NCBI GenBank assembly: GCA_965215545.1
Contig: OZ244066.1
Location: 372,001 to 436,000, forward strand
Direction of reading: 5' to 3'
Length of the DNA: 64,000 nt
Origin: MPNP01 sp965215545
GTDB lineage: Bacteria; Pseudomonadota; Alphaproteobacteria; Rhodobacterales; Rhodobacteraceae
Part shown: piece after piece, positions 25,605 through 34,538 of the stretch
Numbering within the stretch: position 1 is the first letter of the stretch
Layout of the letters: each line of letters starts with the position of its first letter
Made by a program: the position numbers and the translations under genes
The notes under the pieces: model-generated
What the model saw: the letters and a program-made list of their open reading frames with translations, nothing else
Databases searched by the model: none
Told to the model about the DNA's origin: nothing

Positions 25605-27518
25605 TCACCCTGTTTCAGGTTCAAGGCCAATCGAATCAAAGTTCGGCGGTGCCTTCCTGGTCTTGGGGATGGTCAGGATGGCACCCGGTCTGGTGTCCTG
25701 ATCATCCTTGTCCTCATCTCTCGCCAGCGGCTCACCCTTGAGGACCTTGTGGATGTCGTCGCCGGTCAGGGTCTCGTATTCGAGCAGACCCGCGGCCAGC
25801 CGGTGCAGGTCCTCGGACCTGTCCATCAGGATCTTCCGGGCCACCTCATAACCCTCCTCGACCAGTTTGCGCACCTCACGATCAATGATCTCGAGCGTGT
25901 TGGGGCTGGCATTGGCATTGCCCTGCCAGGGCCCGAGAAACGACTGGTTCTCATCGGCATAGTCGATATTGCCCAATTCCCTGGACATACCGAACTGCGT
26001 GACCATGGCCTTGGCGATCTGGGTGACCTGCTTGATGTCCGAAGCCGCCCCCGAGGTCACATTCTCCGATCCGAACACGAGTTCCTCGGCGACCTTGCCA
26101 CCCATGGCCATGGCGATCTTCGATTTGTATTTGGTCATGGTCACCGACAACTGGTCCCTCTCGGGCAGGGCCAGAACCAGTCCCAAAGCCCGGCCGCGGG
26201 GAATGATCGTGGCCTTGTGGATGGGATCATGCTGGGGCACATTGAGGCCCACGACGGCATGACCGGCCTCATGATAGGCCGTGAGTTTCCGCTCGTCCTC
26301 GGTCATGACCATCGAGCGCCGTTCGGAACCCATCATGACCTTGTCCTTGGCATTCTCGAAGTCCTCCATGGTCACGAACCTGCGACCAACCCGGGCGGCA
26401 AGCAGGGCCGCCTCGTTACAGAGATTGGCCAGATCGGCACCGGAAAACCCGGGTGTGCCGCGGGCGATGATCCGCAGTTTGACATCCGGGCCCAGTGCAA
26501 TGGGTCGGGCATGCACCTCGAGGATCCTTTCCCTGCCGCTGATATCCGGGTTCGGCACATGGACCTGCCGGTCAAAGCGACCGGGCCGCAACAACGCCGG
26601 ATCCAGGACATCCGGGCGGTTGGTGGCGGCCAGGATGATCACGCCCTCATTGGCCTCAAAGCCATCCATCTCGACCAGGAGCTGATTGAGGGTCTGCTCC
26701 CGTTCATCGTTGCCGCCGCCGTAGCCCACACCCCGCGAGCGGCCGACCGCATCGATCTCGTCAATGAAGACGATGCAGGGGGCATGTTTCTTGGACTGTT
26801 CAAACATGTCGCGGACCCGGGAGGCCCCGACACCGACGAACATCTCGACAAAATCCGAGCCCGAAATCGCAAAGAAGGGGACCCCGGCTTCCCCGGCAAT
26901 GGCCCGGGCCAGCAAGGTCTTGCCGGTCCCCGGCGAGCCGACCAGCAGGGCACCCTTGGGGATCTTGCCGCCGAGCCGTGAGTAGCGGTTCGGATCCCGC
27001 AGGAACTCGACGATCTCCTCAAGTTCCTCCTTGGCCTCGTCGATGCCGGCCACATCGGCAAAGGTGACCTTGCCATGGCGCTCGCTCAGGAGTTTGGCCT
27101 TGGAGCGTCCGAACCCCATGGCACCACCCCGACCACCACCCTGCATGCGGTTCATCAGGAAGAACCAGACAGCGATGAGGATGACAAAGGGCAACAGCGG
27201 GCCCAGATAGGCCATCAGGCCATTGGGTTGCTGGGACCGGGCCTCAATGGCCACCTCATTGGCAATCAGGAAGTCGGTGACATCGGACTCCAGTGGGCGG
27301 ATGGCGGTGACGCGGTTGCCGGTCGTGGTGATCGCCGTGATCCTCTCACCATCGAGGATCACACGGTCAATCTCGCCGTTCTCGACCTGGGCAAGAAACG
27401 TCGAATAGGGCACGGTCTGCGAAGTGCTGATCGCCTGGTTGTTGTTGGTATACAGGCTGTACAGGGCCGCAATCAGGCCAATAAGGACCAGCCAGAAGAT
27501 CGCATTGCGTAAATTCAC
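25605..27518 (-). CDS. ftsH: ATP-dependent zinc metalloprotease FtsH
   Basis: Membrane-anchored quality-control protease that degrades misassembled membrane proteins and regulators such as RpoH and LpxC. 637 residues: TM1 (AIFWLVLIGLIAALYSLY), periplasmic domain (about 30-105), TM2 (GPLLPFVILIAVWFFLM), AAA+ domain with Walker A GSPGTGKT (Ser where Pro is usual), Walker B IVFIDEIDAVG, then HEAGH zinc site. The start is GTG at 27518 with GGGGGAGTGG upstream. It follows tilS by 126 bp, the common proteobacterial order. Confidence 0.96.
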   Translation of the reverse strand: MNLRNAIFWLVLIGLIAALYSLYTNNNQAISTSQTVPYSTFLAQVENGEIDRVILDGERITAITTTGNRVTAIRPLESDVTDFLIANEVAIEARSQQPNGLMAYLGPLLPFVILIAVWFFLMNRMQGGGRGGAMGFGRSKAKLLSERHGKVTFADVAGIDEAKEELEEIVEFLRDPNRYSRLGGKIPKGALLVGSPGTGKTLLARAIAGEAGVPFFAISGSDFVEMFVGVGASRVRDMFEQSKKHAPCIVFIDEIDAVGRSRGVGYGGGNDEREQTLNQLLVEMDGFEANEGVIILAATNRPDVLDPALLRPGRFDRQVHVPNPDISGRERILEVHARPIALGPDVKLRIIARGTPGFSGADLANLCNEAALLAARVGRRFVTMEDFENAKDKVMMGSERRSMVMTEDERKLTAYHEAGHAVVGLNVPQHDPIHKATIIPRGRALGLVLALPERDQLSVTMTKYKSKIAMAMGGKVAEELVFGSENVTSGAASDIKQVTQIAKAMVTQFGMSRELGNIDYADENQSFLGPWQGNANASPNTLEIIDREVRKLVEEGYEVARKILMDRSEDLHRLAAGLLEYETLTGDDIHKVLKGEPLARDEDKDDQDTRPGAILTIPKTRKAPPNFDSIGLEPETG

Positions 27519-27644
27519 TCTCTGCCACTCCCCCTGTTCACCTTCCGGCCCTGTCCCTGCGTCCCAGGACGCAATCCCTCAGCCGATCCGGGCTGCCGTG
27601 CGCTCCATGATCCACCACCTGAAATAGGCTGGTGCTGCCGACTT

Positions 27645-28904
27645 TCAATGCCGCACCAGGCCTTCCACCAGTGCCCCGGTTCCCCGGCAGTATACAAAAG
27701 AGATCCCGGCTTTACCATCGGCCAGAACCGAGGCAGCCAGCCGTCCGTCCTGCCAGAGAGCCGGCGTAGCGGCCAGACCACGCTGCGAGTAGTCCTGAGA
27801 TGTCTCCCTGGCAATCTCTGCCGCACCGGCCAGTCCCAGCGGCCCCACGGTCCATCGCTCTCTCGTCGCCCGCGGGACCCTGACCTGCCACCGCCGATCC
27901 CAGAGTTCGTCCCGGATCGTTCCGGCCGGGCACCGCCGATGGTCGCGCACCAACAGGACATCCGCGGCGCGATCCAGCAGGATCCCGCCGCCGATGGTCG
28001 CGATCCCGTCCTGCTCGAGCGCCGCCAGGCTGTTGGCAAGGGCCCGGGATCGTGGCGGGTGCGGATCATCGGAGATATGCCGGACCAGAAGGGCCAGCAT
28101 GCGCGATCGCAGAGCAGCATCGAGGTCCCGGAATCCCCGGCTGATCCGATATTCGCCGATGGGATTGACGGCAACAAGGGTGGCAATGGCCCTGCCGATC
28201 ATCGGATCGAGCACGCCCCGCGCGGCCTGCATGTGACCGGCGGTCATGGCCAGGGCATTCTCGGTCAATCCAAGGTCATTGCCAGCCAGGAATCGGCGGG
28301 CGCGGATCCGTTGGGAGGTCATGGATTCATTGCCCGGATCCTCGATCCAGGTGATGCCCGCGGCGGCAAGATACAACCGCAGGTCCGCCCGGGCGATCGT
28401 GAGAAGTGGCCGGACCCAGTCAATCCCCTCGGCATGTCGGCAACAGGGCATCGCCGCCAGCCCGTCCACACCCGATCCCCTGGCGAGATTGATCAGGACC
28501 GTTTCGGCCTGATCGGTCCTTGTATGGCCAAGAGCGACCGTTGTGATCGAAGCCGCCTGTGCCCATGCTGCCAGCGCTGCATAGCGGGCATCGCGGGCGG
28601 CCGCCTGCCGGTTGCCGGACCAGGCTGCGGGATCAAGCGACAGGATGGCGTGGGGAATGGCCATCTGCCGGGCCCACGCAGCTGCGTGGCGGCACTCGGC
28701 AGCGGCCTCCGGTCGCAATCCATGATCAACCGAAACGGCGTGAAGGGACGGCCGACCGGACTGCCATTGCGCCAGGAGGTGCAAAAGGGCCATGGAGTCG
28801 CCACCGCCCGAGACTGCCACACCCAGCCGGTCAATCTCCCCAAGCCCGAGGGATGCAAAGGCGGCACCAGCGCGCTCTGCGAGTGCCTGTTGTGTCCGGT
28901 TCAT
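27645..28904 (-). CDS. tilS: tRNA(Ile)-lysidine synthase
   Basis: Converts C34 of the CAT-anticodon tRNA-Ile to lysidine so that it reads AUA. 419 residues. N-terminal PP-loop ATPase with SGGGDSMALLHLL near residue 32, VDHGLRPEAAAE, LGHTRTDQAETVLINLARGSGVDGLAAM (family signature) and RPLLTIARADLRLYL. The C-terminal half is divergent, as usual. It lies directly before ftsH. In related genomes cpoB stands immediately upstream, but here 1.6 kb of foreign-looking DNA intervenes. Confidence 0.94.
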   Translation of the reverse strand: MNRTQQALAERAGAAFASLGLGEIDRLGVAVSGGGDSMALLHLLAQWQSGRPSLHAVSVDHGLRPEAAAECRHAAAWARQMAIPHAILSLDPAAWSGNRQAAARDARYAALAAWAQAASITTVALGHTRTDQAETVLINLARGSGVDGLAAMPCCRHAEGIDWVRPLLTIARADLRLYLAAAGITWIEDPGNESMTSQRIRARRFLAGNDLGLTENALAMTAGHMQAARGVLDPMIGRAIATLVAVNPIGEYRISRGFRDLDAALRSRMLALLVRHISDDPHPPRSRALANSLAALEQDGIATIGGGILLDRAADVLLVRDHRRCPAGTIRDELWDRRWQVRVPRATRERWTVGPLGLAGAAEIARETSQDYSQRGLAATPALWQDGRLAASVLADGKAGISFVYCRGTGALVEGLVRH

Positions 28905-29032
28905 GCCCTCATGACCAGTCCGGCATCATGACCTGCCTGGGCTCATTGCACCATTGGGAGATCATGCACCCGGGTCTGCAAGTGGTCGGCCGGAAAGTTT
29001 GAGGACTCCGGCTGCAAGAGAAGCAGCGACAC

Positions 29033-29215
29033 TCATACCTCCAAGAGTTCCTGCCAGAACCCAAGTCCTGACCTTTTCAACATCTGTTCTGTGGCGAGAG
29101 ACTCCATGCGTGTTTCAAGGACAGACAATCGGCCATGAATATCTCCGCCATCATTGCCGCCGTGGGATGACGAGTCTCCGTGCGGACTGTTGATCAGCTT
29201 CAGCGGCTCACGCAT
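29033..29215 (-). CDS. Small coiled-coil fragment
   Basis: A 60-residue product (MREPLKLINSPHGDSSSHGG... GRLSVLETRMESLATEQMLKR...) whose heptad RLSVLETRMESLATE matches the start of small coiled-coil membrane-anchor proteins. The usual C-terminal membrane span is missing, so it looks truncated. AAGGTG lies 8 nt before the ATG. Function unknown; it may be a pseudogene. Confidence 0.4.
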   Translation of the reverse strand: MREPLKLINSPHGDSSSHGGNDGGDIHGRLSVLETRMESLATEQMLKRSGLGFWQELLEV

Positions 29216-29605
29216 CACGACTGCACCTTGCTGATCCATTCCCGGAGATCGCTTCGACTGAATCCGTTGCCGGCGTGAACCTCAAAAGCAATTCCGAAAA
29301 TTCCCAATTCTTTCACCAATTCCAACCGACTGGTTGATGTCAGTTGTCAAGGTCAAATCGAGAGACACGGCAAGAGCCGCCGCGTCAGAAAGGATGAGGT
29401 GCCTTCCCTCCCATTCAGCGCACAATTTCTCCGATGCGTCCTTGCTCGGTGCATTGGGACACACGGCATGGCACGGAGGTATCTAGATCTGCACGGCTAC
29501 GCATCATCTAAATTGAGGCGATCTTCTTCAAGAAGAAAAACTTTGTTCTTTGACATAATCAGAACACGTTTTGCTCGGCGAAGCAAGTCCATCCCAAACA
29601 AGGGG
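29216..29605. other. Transition into an AT-rich islet, no secure gene
   Basis: Base composition drops sharply after about 29250. A 60-residue minus-strand frame (29282-29464, WEGRHLILSDAAALAVSLDLTLTT) has a helix that could be from a degraded PIN-like or other domain, but I cannot support it as a gene. Confidence 0.4.
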
Positions 29606-29739
29606 GATTATATACCTGACTACAAAATCTCCTAATTTATCCTAATGAATCAATGGTTTAAGCCTGTATTTTCCAATATAGTTCTAAAATACTGATTATT
29701 ATTGACTATATTGGTATTTCTGTAGTTAGGTATATAATC
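29606..29739. repeat. 134-bp AT-rich nested palindrome (MITE-like)
   Basis: The outer arms start GATTATATACCTGACTACA (29606-29628) and are repeated inverted at 29717-29739 (21 of 23 match). The inner arms CCAATATAGT (29673-29682) and ACTATATTGG (29705-29714) are perfect. The unit holds no gene, is very AT-rich, and covers the last codons of the aspartic-protease gene. Size and structure fit a miniature inverted-repeat element or a large cruciform. No target duplication is evident. Confidence 0.6.
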
Positions 29740-30052
29740 GCCCAACCAAGCACGGTGCGTTTGGTCTTAGTGGGAACTGGCACAATCCAACCACTGTATC
29801 ATTTTGGATGATAACAGGGGATTGAAACAATCCTACTGGAATTGTCTTTCCATCAGCGATTTGAGTAGTACCAATATTGATGCCACCAGATAACCAACCC
29901 AAGACAAGAGCCATCTGAACATCAATTTGGACAAATCCAGTGAATCCCGTGTCGATGATTGATGGTATCCTGATACTCTGATCCTGACGATTGGATGCCT
30001 GAATTTCCAATTCGAGGCAGGCGCTATGATGGTTGAAGCAGCCCGTCCACAT
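29726..30052 (-). CDS. Retropepsin-like (clan AA) aspartic protease
   Basis: A 108-residue single-domain protein with the aspartic-protease motif IIDTGFTGFVQI near residues 32-43 (catalytic D-T-G), a following VLGWLSGG and IADGKTIPVG segment and the LVG hydrophobic end, the pattern of clan AA retropepsin-like enzymes that work as dimers. GGAGA 6 nt before the ATG supports the start. It overlaps the preceding small gene by 29 bp. Base composition is AT-rich, unlike the chromosome around it, which suggests transfer. The last codons lie in the palindromic element. Substrates of such bacterial enzymes are mostly unknown. Confidence 0.72.
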   Translation of the reverse strand: MWTGCFNHHSACLELEIQASNRQDQSIRIPSIIDTGFTGFVQIDVQMALVLGWLSGGINIGTTQIADGKTIPVGLFQSPVIIQNDTVVGLCQFPLRPNAPCLVGRLYT

Positions 30053-30308
30053 TCATTTCTCCGATATAACTAACGTGGAAGGTCGCGGGAGAACCGATGC
30101 GTTTCAGGTAAAATTGACCTTCGGGGTTGTCCTCTTCTCCTGCTTTGAGTGCGTCTTCTGGATACTGGCCAAGATGCCCTTTCCTTGTTGTGACATCAAT
30201 AGCCAGAAACATGTCATTGTGACGCCCCTCATGCTTTTTCCTCAAACGGCTTGCATAAATTTCTTCGCCAAGTTCAGCAATTTGATCCATTGTCAGAACA
30301 TCTGTCAT
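30024..30308 (-). CDS. Small partner of the aspartic protease, unknown function
   Basis: A 94-residue protein starting MTDVLTMDQIAELGEEIYASRL. The start at 30308 has an excellent ribosome site (GAGGAGG, 5 nt). It is acidic to neutral, with a helical N-terminus and a beta-rich C-terminal half (HNDMFLAIDVTTRKG, FYLKRIGSPATFHVSYIG). No family named. It overlaps the protease gene in the manner of a two-gene toxin-antitoxin or substrate-protease module. AT-rich and probably acquired with its partner. Confidence 0.65.
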   Translation of the reverse strand: MTDVLTMDQIAELGEEIYASRLRKKHEGRHNDMFLAIDVTTRKGHLGQYPEDALKAGEEDNPEGQFYLKRIGSPATFHVSYIGEMNVDGLLQPS

Positions 30309-30485
30309 GGCAACCTCCTCTAATGAGGAGAAACTCCATAACTGCACAATGCGATATCTTGCAAATTTATTCAAAAACTTTTTGCGCCAGTTCCAGTCTG
30401 AGGTACAACGATCGGGGTCACCCGGCGAGAGACATGAGACATCGGGGGCAGCCATGTCATCGGGCGGGCCGAAAAATTGACTGCC

Positions 30486-31421
30486 TCAGCCCTGACAGGT
30501 CGCCCTTTGCAAGAGCACCTGGGCGATCGACGCATTGTCATGGTCGGGAAATTGTTGCCTCAGGGTCCGCAGGAGGCGGCAGGCCTGCTCGGGAAGATTG
30601 GCATCCATGAGCGTCTGGCTCAGCCGGAGCATGACGGTCGGGGTCAGTTCGCCACCGCTATCGGCGACAAGACTGGCCAGGTAGGACTTCCGTGCCTCTT
30701 CATACGCGCCCAGTTCGGCATGGGACTCGGCGGTGTAGAACTGGGCCCGGCTGGCCAGTGCTGATTGGGGATAATCATCGAGAAAGGCATCCATGGCATT
30801 GATCGCCGCCGGGAAATCGTCAGCTGTATACATCTCAACGGCGGCGTTGTAACGCTGCAGTTCCGGAGCGGAAACGCCCTGGGCTGGAGCGGTCGGTGGC
30901 AGTTCCACGCTCGGCATCGGGGGTTGGATGGTTCCTGAAGGTCGGGTTGCGCCTGCAATCGGGTCGTATGACAGGCCCTCGGTTGGTTGCGGGCCGGTCA
31001 GAATGGAGTCACCAGCCCAGTCCGGACCGGAATCAACCGGGCCAAAATCGATGCCCTGCTCGATCCGGACAATCGCTTCGCGCAAGGATCGGATGGAACC
31101 GATGCCATCGGCGGCAATTTCGTTGATCCGGTATTCAAGACGGTCGATCCGGTCGATCGAGGTCCGCACTTCCGCCTCGATGGCATCGAGCCGCCGCAGG
31201 AGCCCGCCATCCGATGGCGTGGCTGGCTGCAACTGTGATTCATCCTGCAACAACTCGAGTCGAAGACCCTGCAGGGTGAAGTACAGTTCATTGAGAGTGT
31301 AGCGAATGTCCGCGAGGCGGGCAGCCTGTGACTCCTGGGCCCGGATGGGCTGCCAGGGCAGTCCGGCCAGGACCAGACACAGGACGATTGATGCCCAGCA
31401 CTGGCGGGTCGACACGATCAT
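30486..31421 (-). CDS. cpoB: Cell division coordinator CpoB (YbgF)
   Basis: Periplasmic Tol-Pal-associated protein that links envelope constriction with peptidoglycan synthesis. 311 residues: signal peptide (MIVSTRQCWASIVLCLVLAGL... QA), N-terminal coiled coil (LADIRYTLNELYFTLQGLRLE... LDAIEAEVRTSIDRIDRLEYRI) that trimerises, a Pro-rich linker and a C-terminal TPR domain (YNAAVEMYTADDFPAAINAMDAFLDDYPQSALASRAQFYTAESHAELG). Seven bases after pal on the same strand, its ribosome site GGAGGA falling in the last pal codons. Last gene of the tol block before the AT-rich islet. Confidence 0.92.
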   Translation of the reverse strand: MIVSTRQCWASIVLCLVLAGLPWQPIRAQESQAARLADIRYTLNELYFTLQGLRLELLQDESQLQPATPSDGGLLRRLDAIEAEVRTSIDRIDRLEYRINEIAADGIGSIRSLREAIVRIEQGIDFGPVDSGPDWAGDSILTGPQPTEGLSYDPIAGATRPSGTIQPPMPSVELPPTAPAQGVSAPELQRYNAAVEMYTADDFPAAINAMDAFLDDYPQSALASRAQFYTAESHAELGAYEEARKSYLASLVADSGGELTPTVMLRLSQTLMDANLPEQACRLLRTLRQQFPDHDNASIAQVLLQRATCQG

Positions 31422-31427
31422 CGCCGA

Positions 31428-31943
31428 TCAGAATCCTCCGGTGACAACCGTCACGCCCCGGCGGTTGAGCGACCAGCAACTTTCATCGGAACAGGCCGCG
31501 AACGGTCTCTCCTTGCCATAGCTCACGGTCTCGATCCGGCTGTCGGCGACATTCCGGGTGATCAGGAAGTTCCTGACGGTCTCGGCCCGGCGGGCTCCCA
31601 GCCCGAGATTGTAGTCCCGTGTTCCCCGCTCATCGGCATGGCCCTCAATCGTCAGCATGTAGTCCGGATTGCTGTTGAGCCACTCGGCCTGGGCAATCAG
31701 GGCAGACTCGCCATCAAGCGAGAGGGTGCTCTGGTCGACCGCAAAGTAGACGGTATTGGTGACGACGTTGTTGAAGTACTCGACGGTCTCCGGATCATAG
31801 TTCACGGCCAGATCACCGATCGTGCCCACATCGGAGTCAGCACCAGCGGTGGCATTCCGCGCCGGATTGAGCTCGGTGCACCCGGCCAGGACGACGGCGG
31901 CCAGGACAAGGACAAGGCACTGTCGAATCTGCGTCATGTTCAT
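31428..31943 (-). CDS. pal: Peptidoglycan-associated lipoprotein Pal
   Basis: Outer-membrane lipoprotein binding peptidoglycan and TolB. 171 residues from the ATG at 31943 (AAAGGAGA upstream); the frame allows 7 more codons. Lipobox VLAGC near residue 22, then an OmpA-like domain with VYFAVDQSTLSLDGESALIAQAEWL, IEGHADERGTRDYNLGLGARRAETVRNFL and the diaminopimelate-binding Asp/Arg residues. Part of the tol operon. Confidence 0.96.
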   Translation of the reverse strand: MNMTQIRQCLVLVLAAVVLAGCTELNPARNATAGADSDVGTIGDLAVNYDPETVEYFNNVVTNTVYFAVDQSTLSLDGESALIAQAEWLNSNPDYMLTIEGHADERGTRDYNLGLGARRAETVRNFLITRNVADSRIETVSYGKERPFAACSDESCWSLNRRGVTVVTGGF

Positions 31944-32007
31944 TCTCTTGTTCTCCTTTGGCAAATGTTCAGTGGGGTCTGGACCCGGGCACTGTCACAG
32001 AGATGGC

Positions 32008-33354
32008 TCACTGCAGTCGGGACCAGCTGGGGTCGGATGCGTATTCAGGGGTGGGCAGGCGCCGCAGGTTCCGACCGGTCAGGTCAACAGTGTAGAGCGA
32101 CGGGCCGGTATTGTCGCCCCGTGGCTCACGGAAAAAGATCAGCACCCGGCCGTTGGGCGACCAGGCCGGGCCTTCATCAAGGAAGGATCGCGACAGCAGC
32201 CGCTCCTCGGACCCATCCGCGAGCATCACACCGATATGGAAACTGCCGCGCCATTGTTTGGTGAACGCAATGTAATCGCCCCGCGGTGACCAGACCGGGG
32301 TTCCATAGACCCCCCGACCGAAACTGATCCGCTGGGGTTCACCACCGCGGGCGCCCATGATGTAGAGTTGCTGGCTGCCACTCCGGTCCGATTCAAAGAC
32401 GATCCGGCTGCCATCCGGCGAATAGCTTGGCGCTGTGTCAATGGCCGGACTTTGCGTCAGTCGGCGGGCATTGCGCGTGTCGAGATCAATGGAATAGATA
32501 TCGGTGTTGCCACGCTCGACCAGGGACAGGAGGATCCCGTCTCCCTGAGGCGAGAACCGCGGCGAGAAACTCATGGCATCGGATGTCCATAACCGATCGA
32601 TGGCTCCGGACCTGACATCAATCCGGTTGGCGCTGGGCCGCCCGGTCTCCCAGGATGTGTACAGGATGTGCCGCCCATCGGGTGACCACCGCGGCGCGAG
32701 GACCAGATCGGACGGAGTCGGCAGATAGCGCAGATTGGCACCGTCATAATCCATGATGGCCAGTCGCTTGGTGCGGTCAGTCTTGTCGCCACTCTCGGCA
32801 ACAAAGGCAATCTGCGATGTGAAGTAGCCCGCCTCACCTGTGGTCCGCTCATACACCAGATCGGCAATACGGTGCGCCAACCGACGCCAGTTGGCAGGAT
32901 TGCCACGCAAGCGCACACCGAGCCCGAGGGCCCTGTTGCTGAACACGTCATGGAGACGGAAACTGATCGCAACGCCCCCTTCCTCGAATGCAAGGGCTCC
33001 GGTGATCAGGATCTCGGCATTGATGGCTTTCCAGTCGGAATAGATGACAGGCGAATTGATGTTGGTGACGCTGGCGATATGGGCGGATTCGGGGATCTCC
33101 CGAAAAAGCCCGGTCCCGGTCAGGTCGTCAGCAATCACGCGGACAATAGCCGCTGCCAGTTCTCTTGAGCGGGCATCCCCGGTGACAAACCGGGCCGCGG
33201 CAAACGGCAAGGGCTCGATGATGCCCTCGGTGATCACCAGGCGCAGGGGTTCCTGGGACTGCTGGCCCGACAGCGGCCCGGCCCACAGGATCGGGACCAC
33301 AATCACCAGGGCAAGGGACTGTCTCCAATTGCGTATCAGCAGAAGGGCTCCCAT
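32008..33354 (-). CDS. tolB: Tol-Pal system protein TolB
   Basis: Periplasmic beta-propeller of the Tol-Pal system; binds Pal and TolA. About 448 residues: signal peptide (LALVIVVPILWAGPLSG), N-terminal alpha/beta domain (PLPFAAARFV... VIADDLTGTGLFREIP) and repeated propeller blades with SPDG motifs (RWSPDGRHILYTSWETG, RFSPQGDGILLS, SYSPDGSRIVFESDRSGSQQLYIM, VWSPRGDYIAFT). The start overlaps the tolA stop (GTGATG); either the GTG at 33357 or the ATG at 33354 may be used. Confidence 0.96.
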   Translation of the reverse strand: MGALLLIRNWRQSLALVIVVPILWAGPLSGQQSQEPLRLVITEGIIEPLPFAAARFVTGDARSRELAAAIVRVIADDLTGTGLFREIPESAHIASVTNINSPVIYSDWKAINAEILITGALAFEEGGVAISFRLHDVFSNRALGLGVRLRGNPANWRRLAHRIADLVYERTTGEAGYFTSQIAFVAESGDKTDRTKRLAIMDYDGANLRYLPTPSDLVLAPRWSPDGRHILYTSWETGRPSANRIDVRSGAIDRLWTSDAMSFSPRFSPQGDGILLSLVERGNTDIYSIDLDTRNARRLTQSPAIDTAPSYSPDGSRIVFESDRSGSQQLYIMGARGGEPQRISFGRGVYGTPVWSPRGDYIAFTKQWRGSFHIGVMLADGSEERLLSRSFLDEGPAWSPNGRVLIFFREPRGDNTGPSLYTVDLTGRNLRRLPTPEYASDPSWSRLQ

Positions 33355-34529
33355 CACAAGCGCCTCATTGTCTCTGGATCAAATGTCATTTCGAGGACTT
33401 TCCACTCCTCGTATTTGGTCGCCGGCAACCCGACACCATTCTCGAAGGCTTTGTTGATCGCTCGTTTTGCCACATCATAGGCTTTCTGAACAGCCTCGTT
33501 CCCCCCGCCGGATGAATCAATCAGATCCAGGCGGACGACCTGACCCTCCTCGTCGAAACGAATCCGGACCGTAACGATGACATGCTGGGCTTCGGATGAG
33601 AGGGGTCCGATATTCCATTCATCCTCGATCGCCCGCCGGATGCTGCCGATTTCCTCGCGCGTCAGCTGCACTGAGGGCGTCACCGGCGGCGGCACAGCCG
33701 CCAGGCTGGCAATCTGTTGGTCAATGAGATCGCCGGTAATGACCTCAATGATGTCATGGCCTTCAAAGATGGGCTCGGGAGGCCGCTGCAACGGAACCCC
33801 CTGGCCAAGCAGGGCCGAGAGATTCTCGCTGTGTGATACCGCCGGCGTCGCGGCCTCATCGGCCCGTTCCGCCTCCGTGACGATTTTCAGCGTTGACTCC
33901 TCGGGCGCACTGGCCACATCGCTTGCCTCGACCGGCTCGGCATCCACCGCCAGGTCAGCCCGCGTGACCTCCCGGGACTCGTCATCCCGGACCAGTTCCG
34001 GCCGACTCTCGGGCGTGATGGTCCGATCCACTCTCGGTGCCTCGGGCAGTTGCAGCGTGTCAGCGAGCGTCAGGTCCAGGGCGGCGGTCAGCCGGGCTTC
34101 GTCCGGCACCCCGGTTTCGACCCCGAAGGTGAATTCTTCCGTTTCGTCCGGCACCGGTGCCAATTCGGTCACCACGGGCAACCTGTCCATCGCAGGTGGG
34201 ACGACGGCCGGAATCTCGGGTCGGGCCGGAATCTCGAGGGTGTTGGCAGGCAATTGCTGGATCCGTTCCCTGATTTCCGGTGGCGTGATGGCCAGGGCGG
34301 TCACATCGATCTCCACCTGCTGCAGCGAATCCATCGGGTCACGGACAATCGTATGACTGATCGGGACCGGCGAGGTGATCGCGACAAATTCCGCTTCCGT
34401 CAGGATGTCCACATCAAGCGTCACCACATCATCCGGCGGCCGGGCACCACCATCATCGGCACCAAGGTCCGAGAGCAGAATCAGGCCGGCTGCGTGCAGA
34501 GCCAGTGAAATCCCCAGGCCAAGTTTCAT
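33354..34529 (-). CDS. tolA: Tol-Pal system protein TolA
   Basis: Inner-membrane protein spanning the periplasm and coupling TolQR to TolB/Pal. 391 residues: N-terminal anchor (LGLGISLALHAAGLILLSDLG), a long acidic Pro/Glu-rich middle region in place of the Lys/Ala-rich helix of enterobacteria, and a C-terminal TonB-like domain (IRRAIEDEWNIGPLSSEAQHVIVTVRIRFDEEGQVVRLDLIDSSG... AINKAFENG). Starts 10 bp after tolR. Confidence 0.9.
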   Translation of the reverse strand: MKLGLGISLALHAAGLILLSDLGADDGGARPPDDVVTLDVDILTEAEFVAITSPVPISHTIVRDPMDSLQQVEIDVTALAITPPEIRERIQQLPANTLEIPARPEIPAVVPPAMDRLPVVTELAPVPDETEEFTFGVETGVPDEARLTAALDLTLADTLQLPEAPRVDRTITPESRPELVRDDESREVTRADLAVDAEPVEASDVASAPEESTLKIVTEAERADEAATPAVSHSENLSALLGQGVPLQRPPEPIFEGHDIIEVITGDLIDQQIASLAAVPPPVTPSVQLTREEIGSIRRAIEDEWNIGPLSSEAQHVIVTVRIRFDEEGQVVRLDLIDSSGGGNEAVQKAYDVAKRAINKAFENGVGLPATKYEEWKVLEMTFDPETMRRL

Positions 34530-34538
34530 CGGTCACGC

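Noticed and set aside
24032..26981. Long plus-strand open frames of 569 and 474 codons
   Set aside because: Both are antisense to the two ftsH genes, whose motifs are unmistakable on the minus strand.
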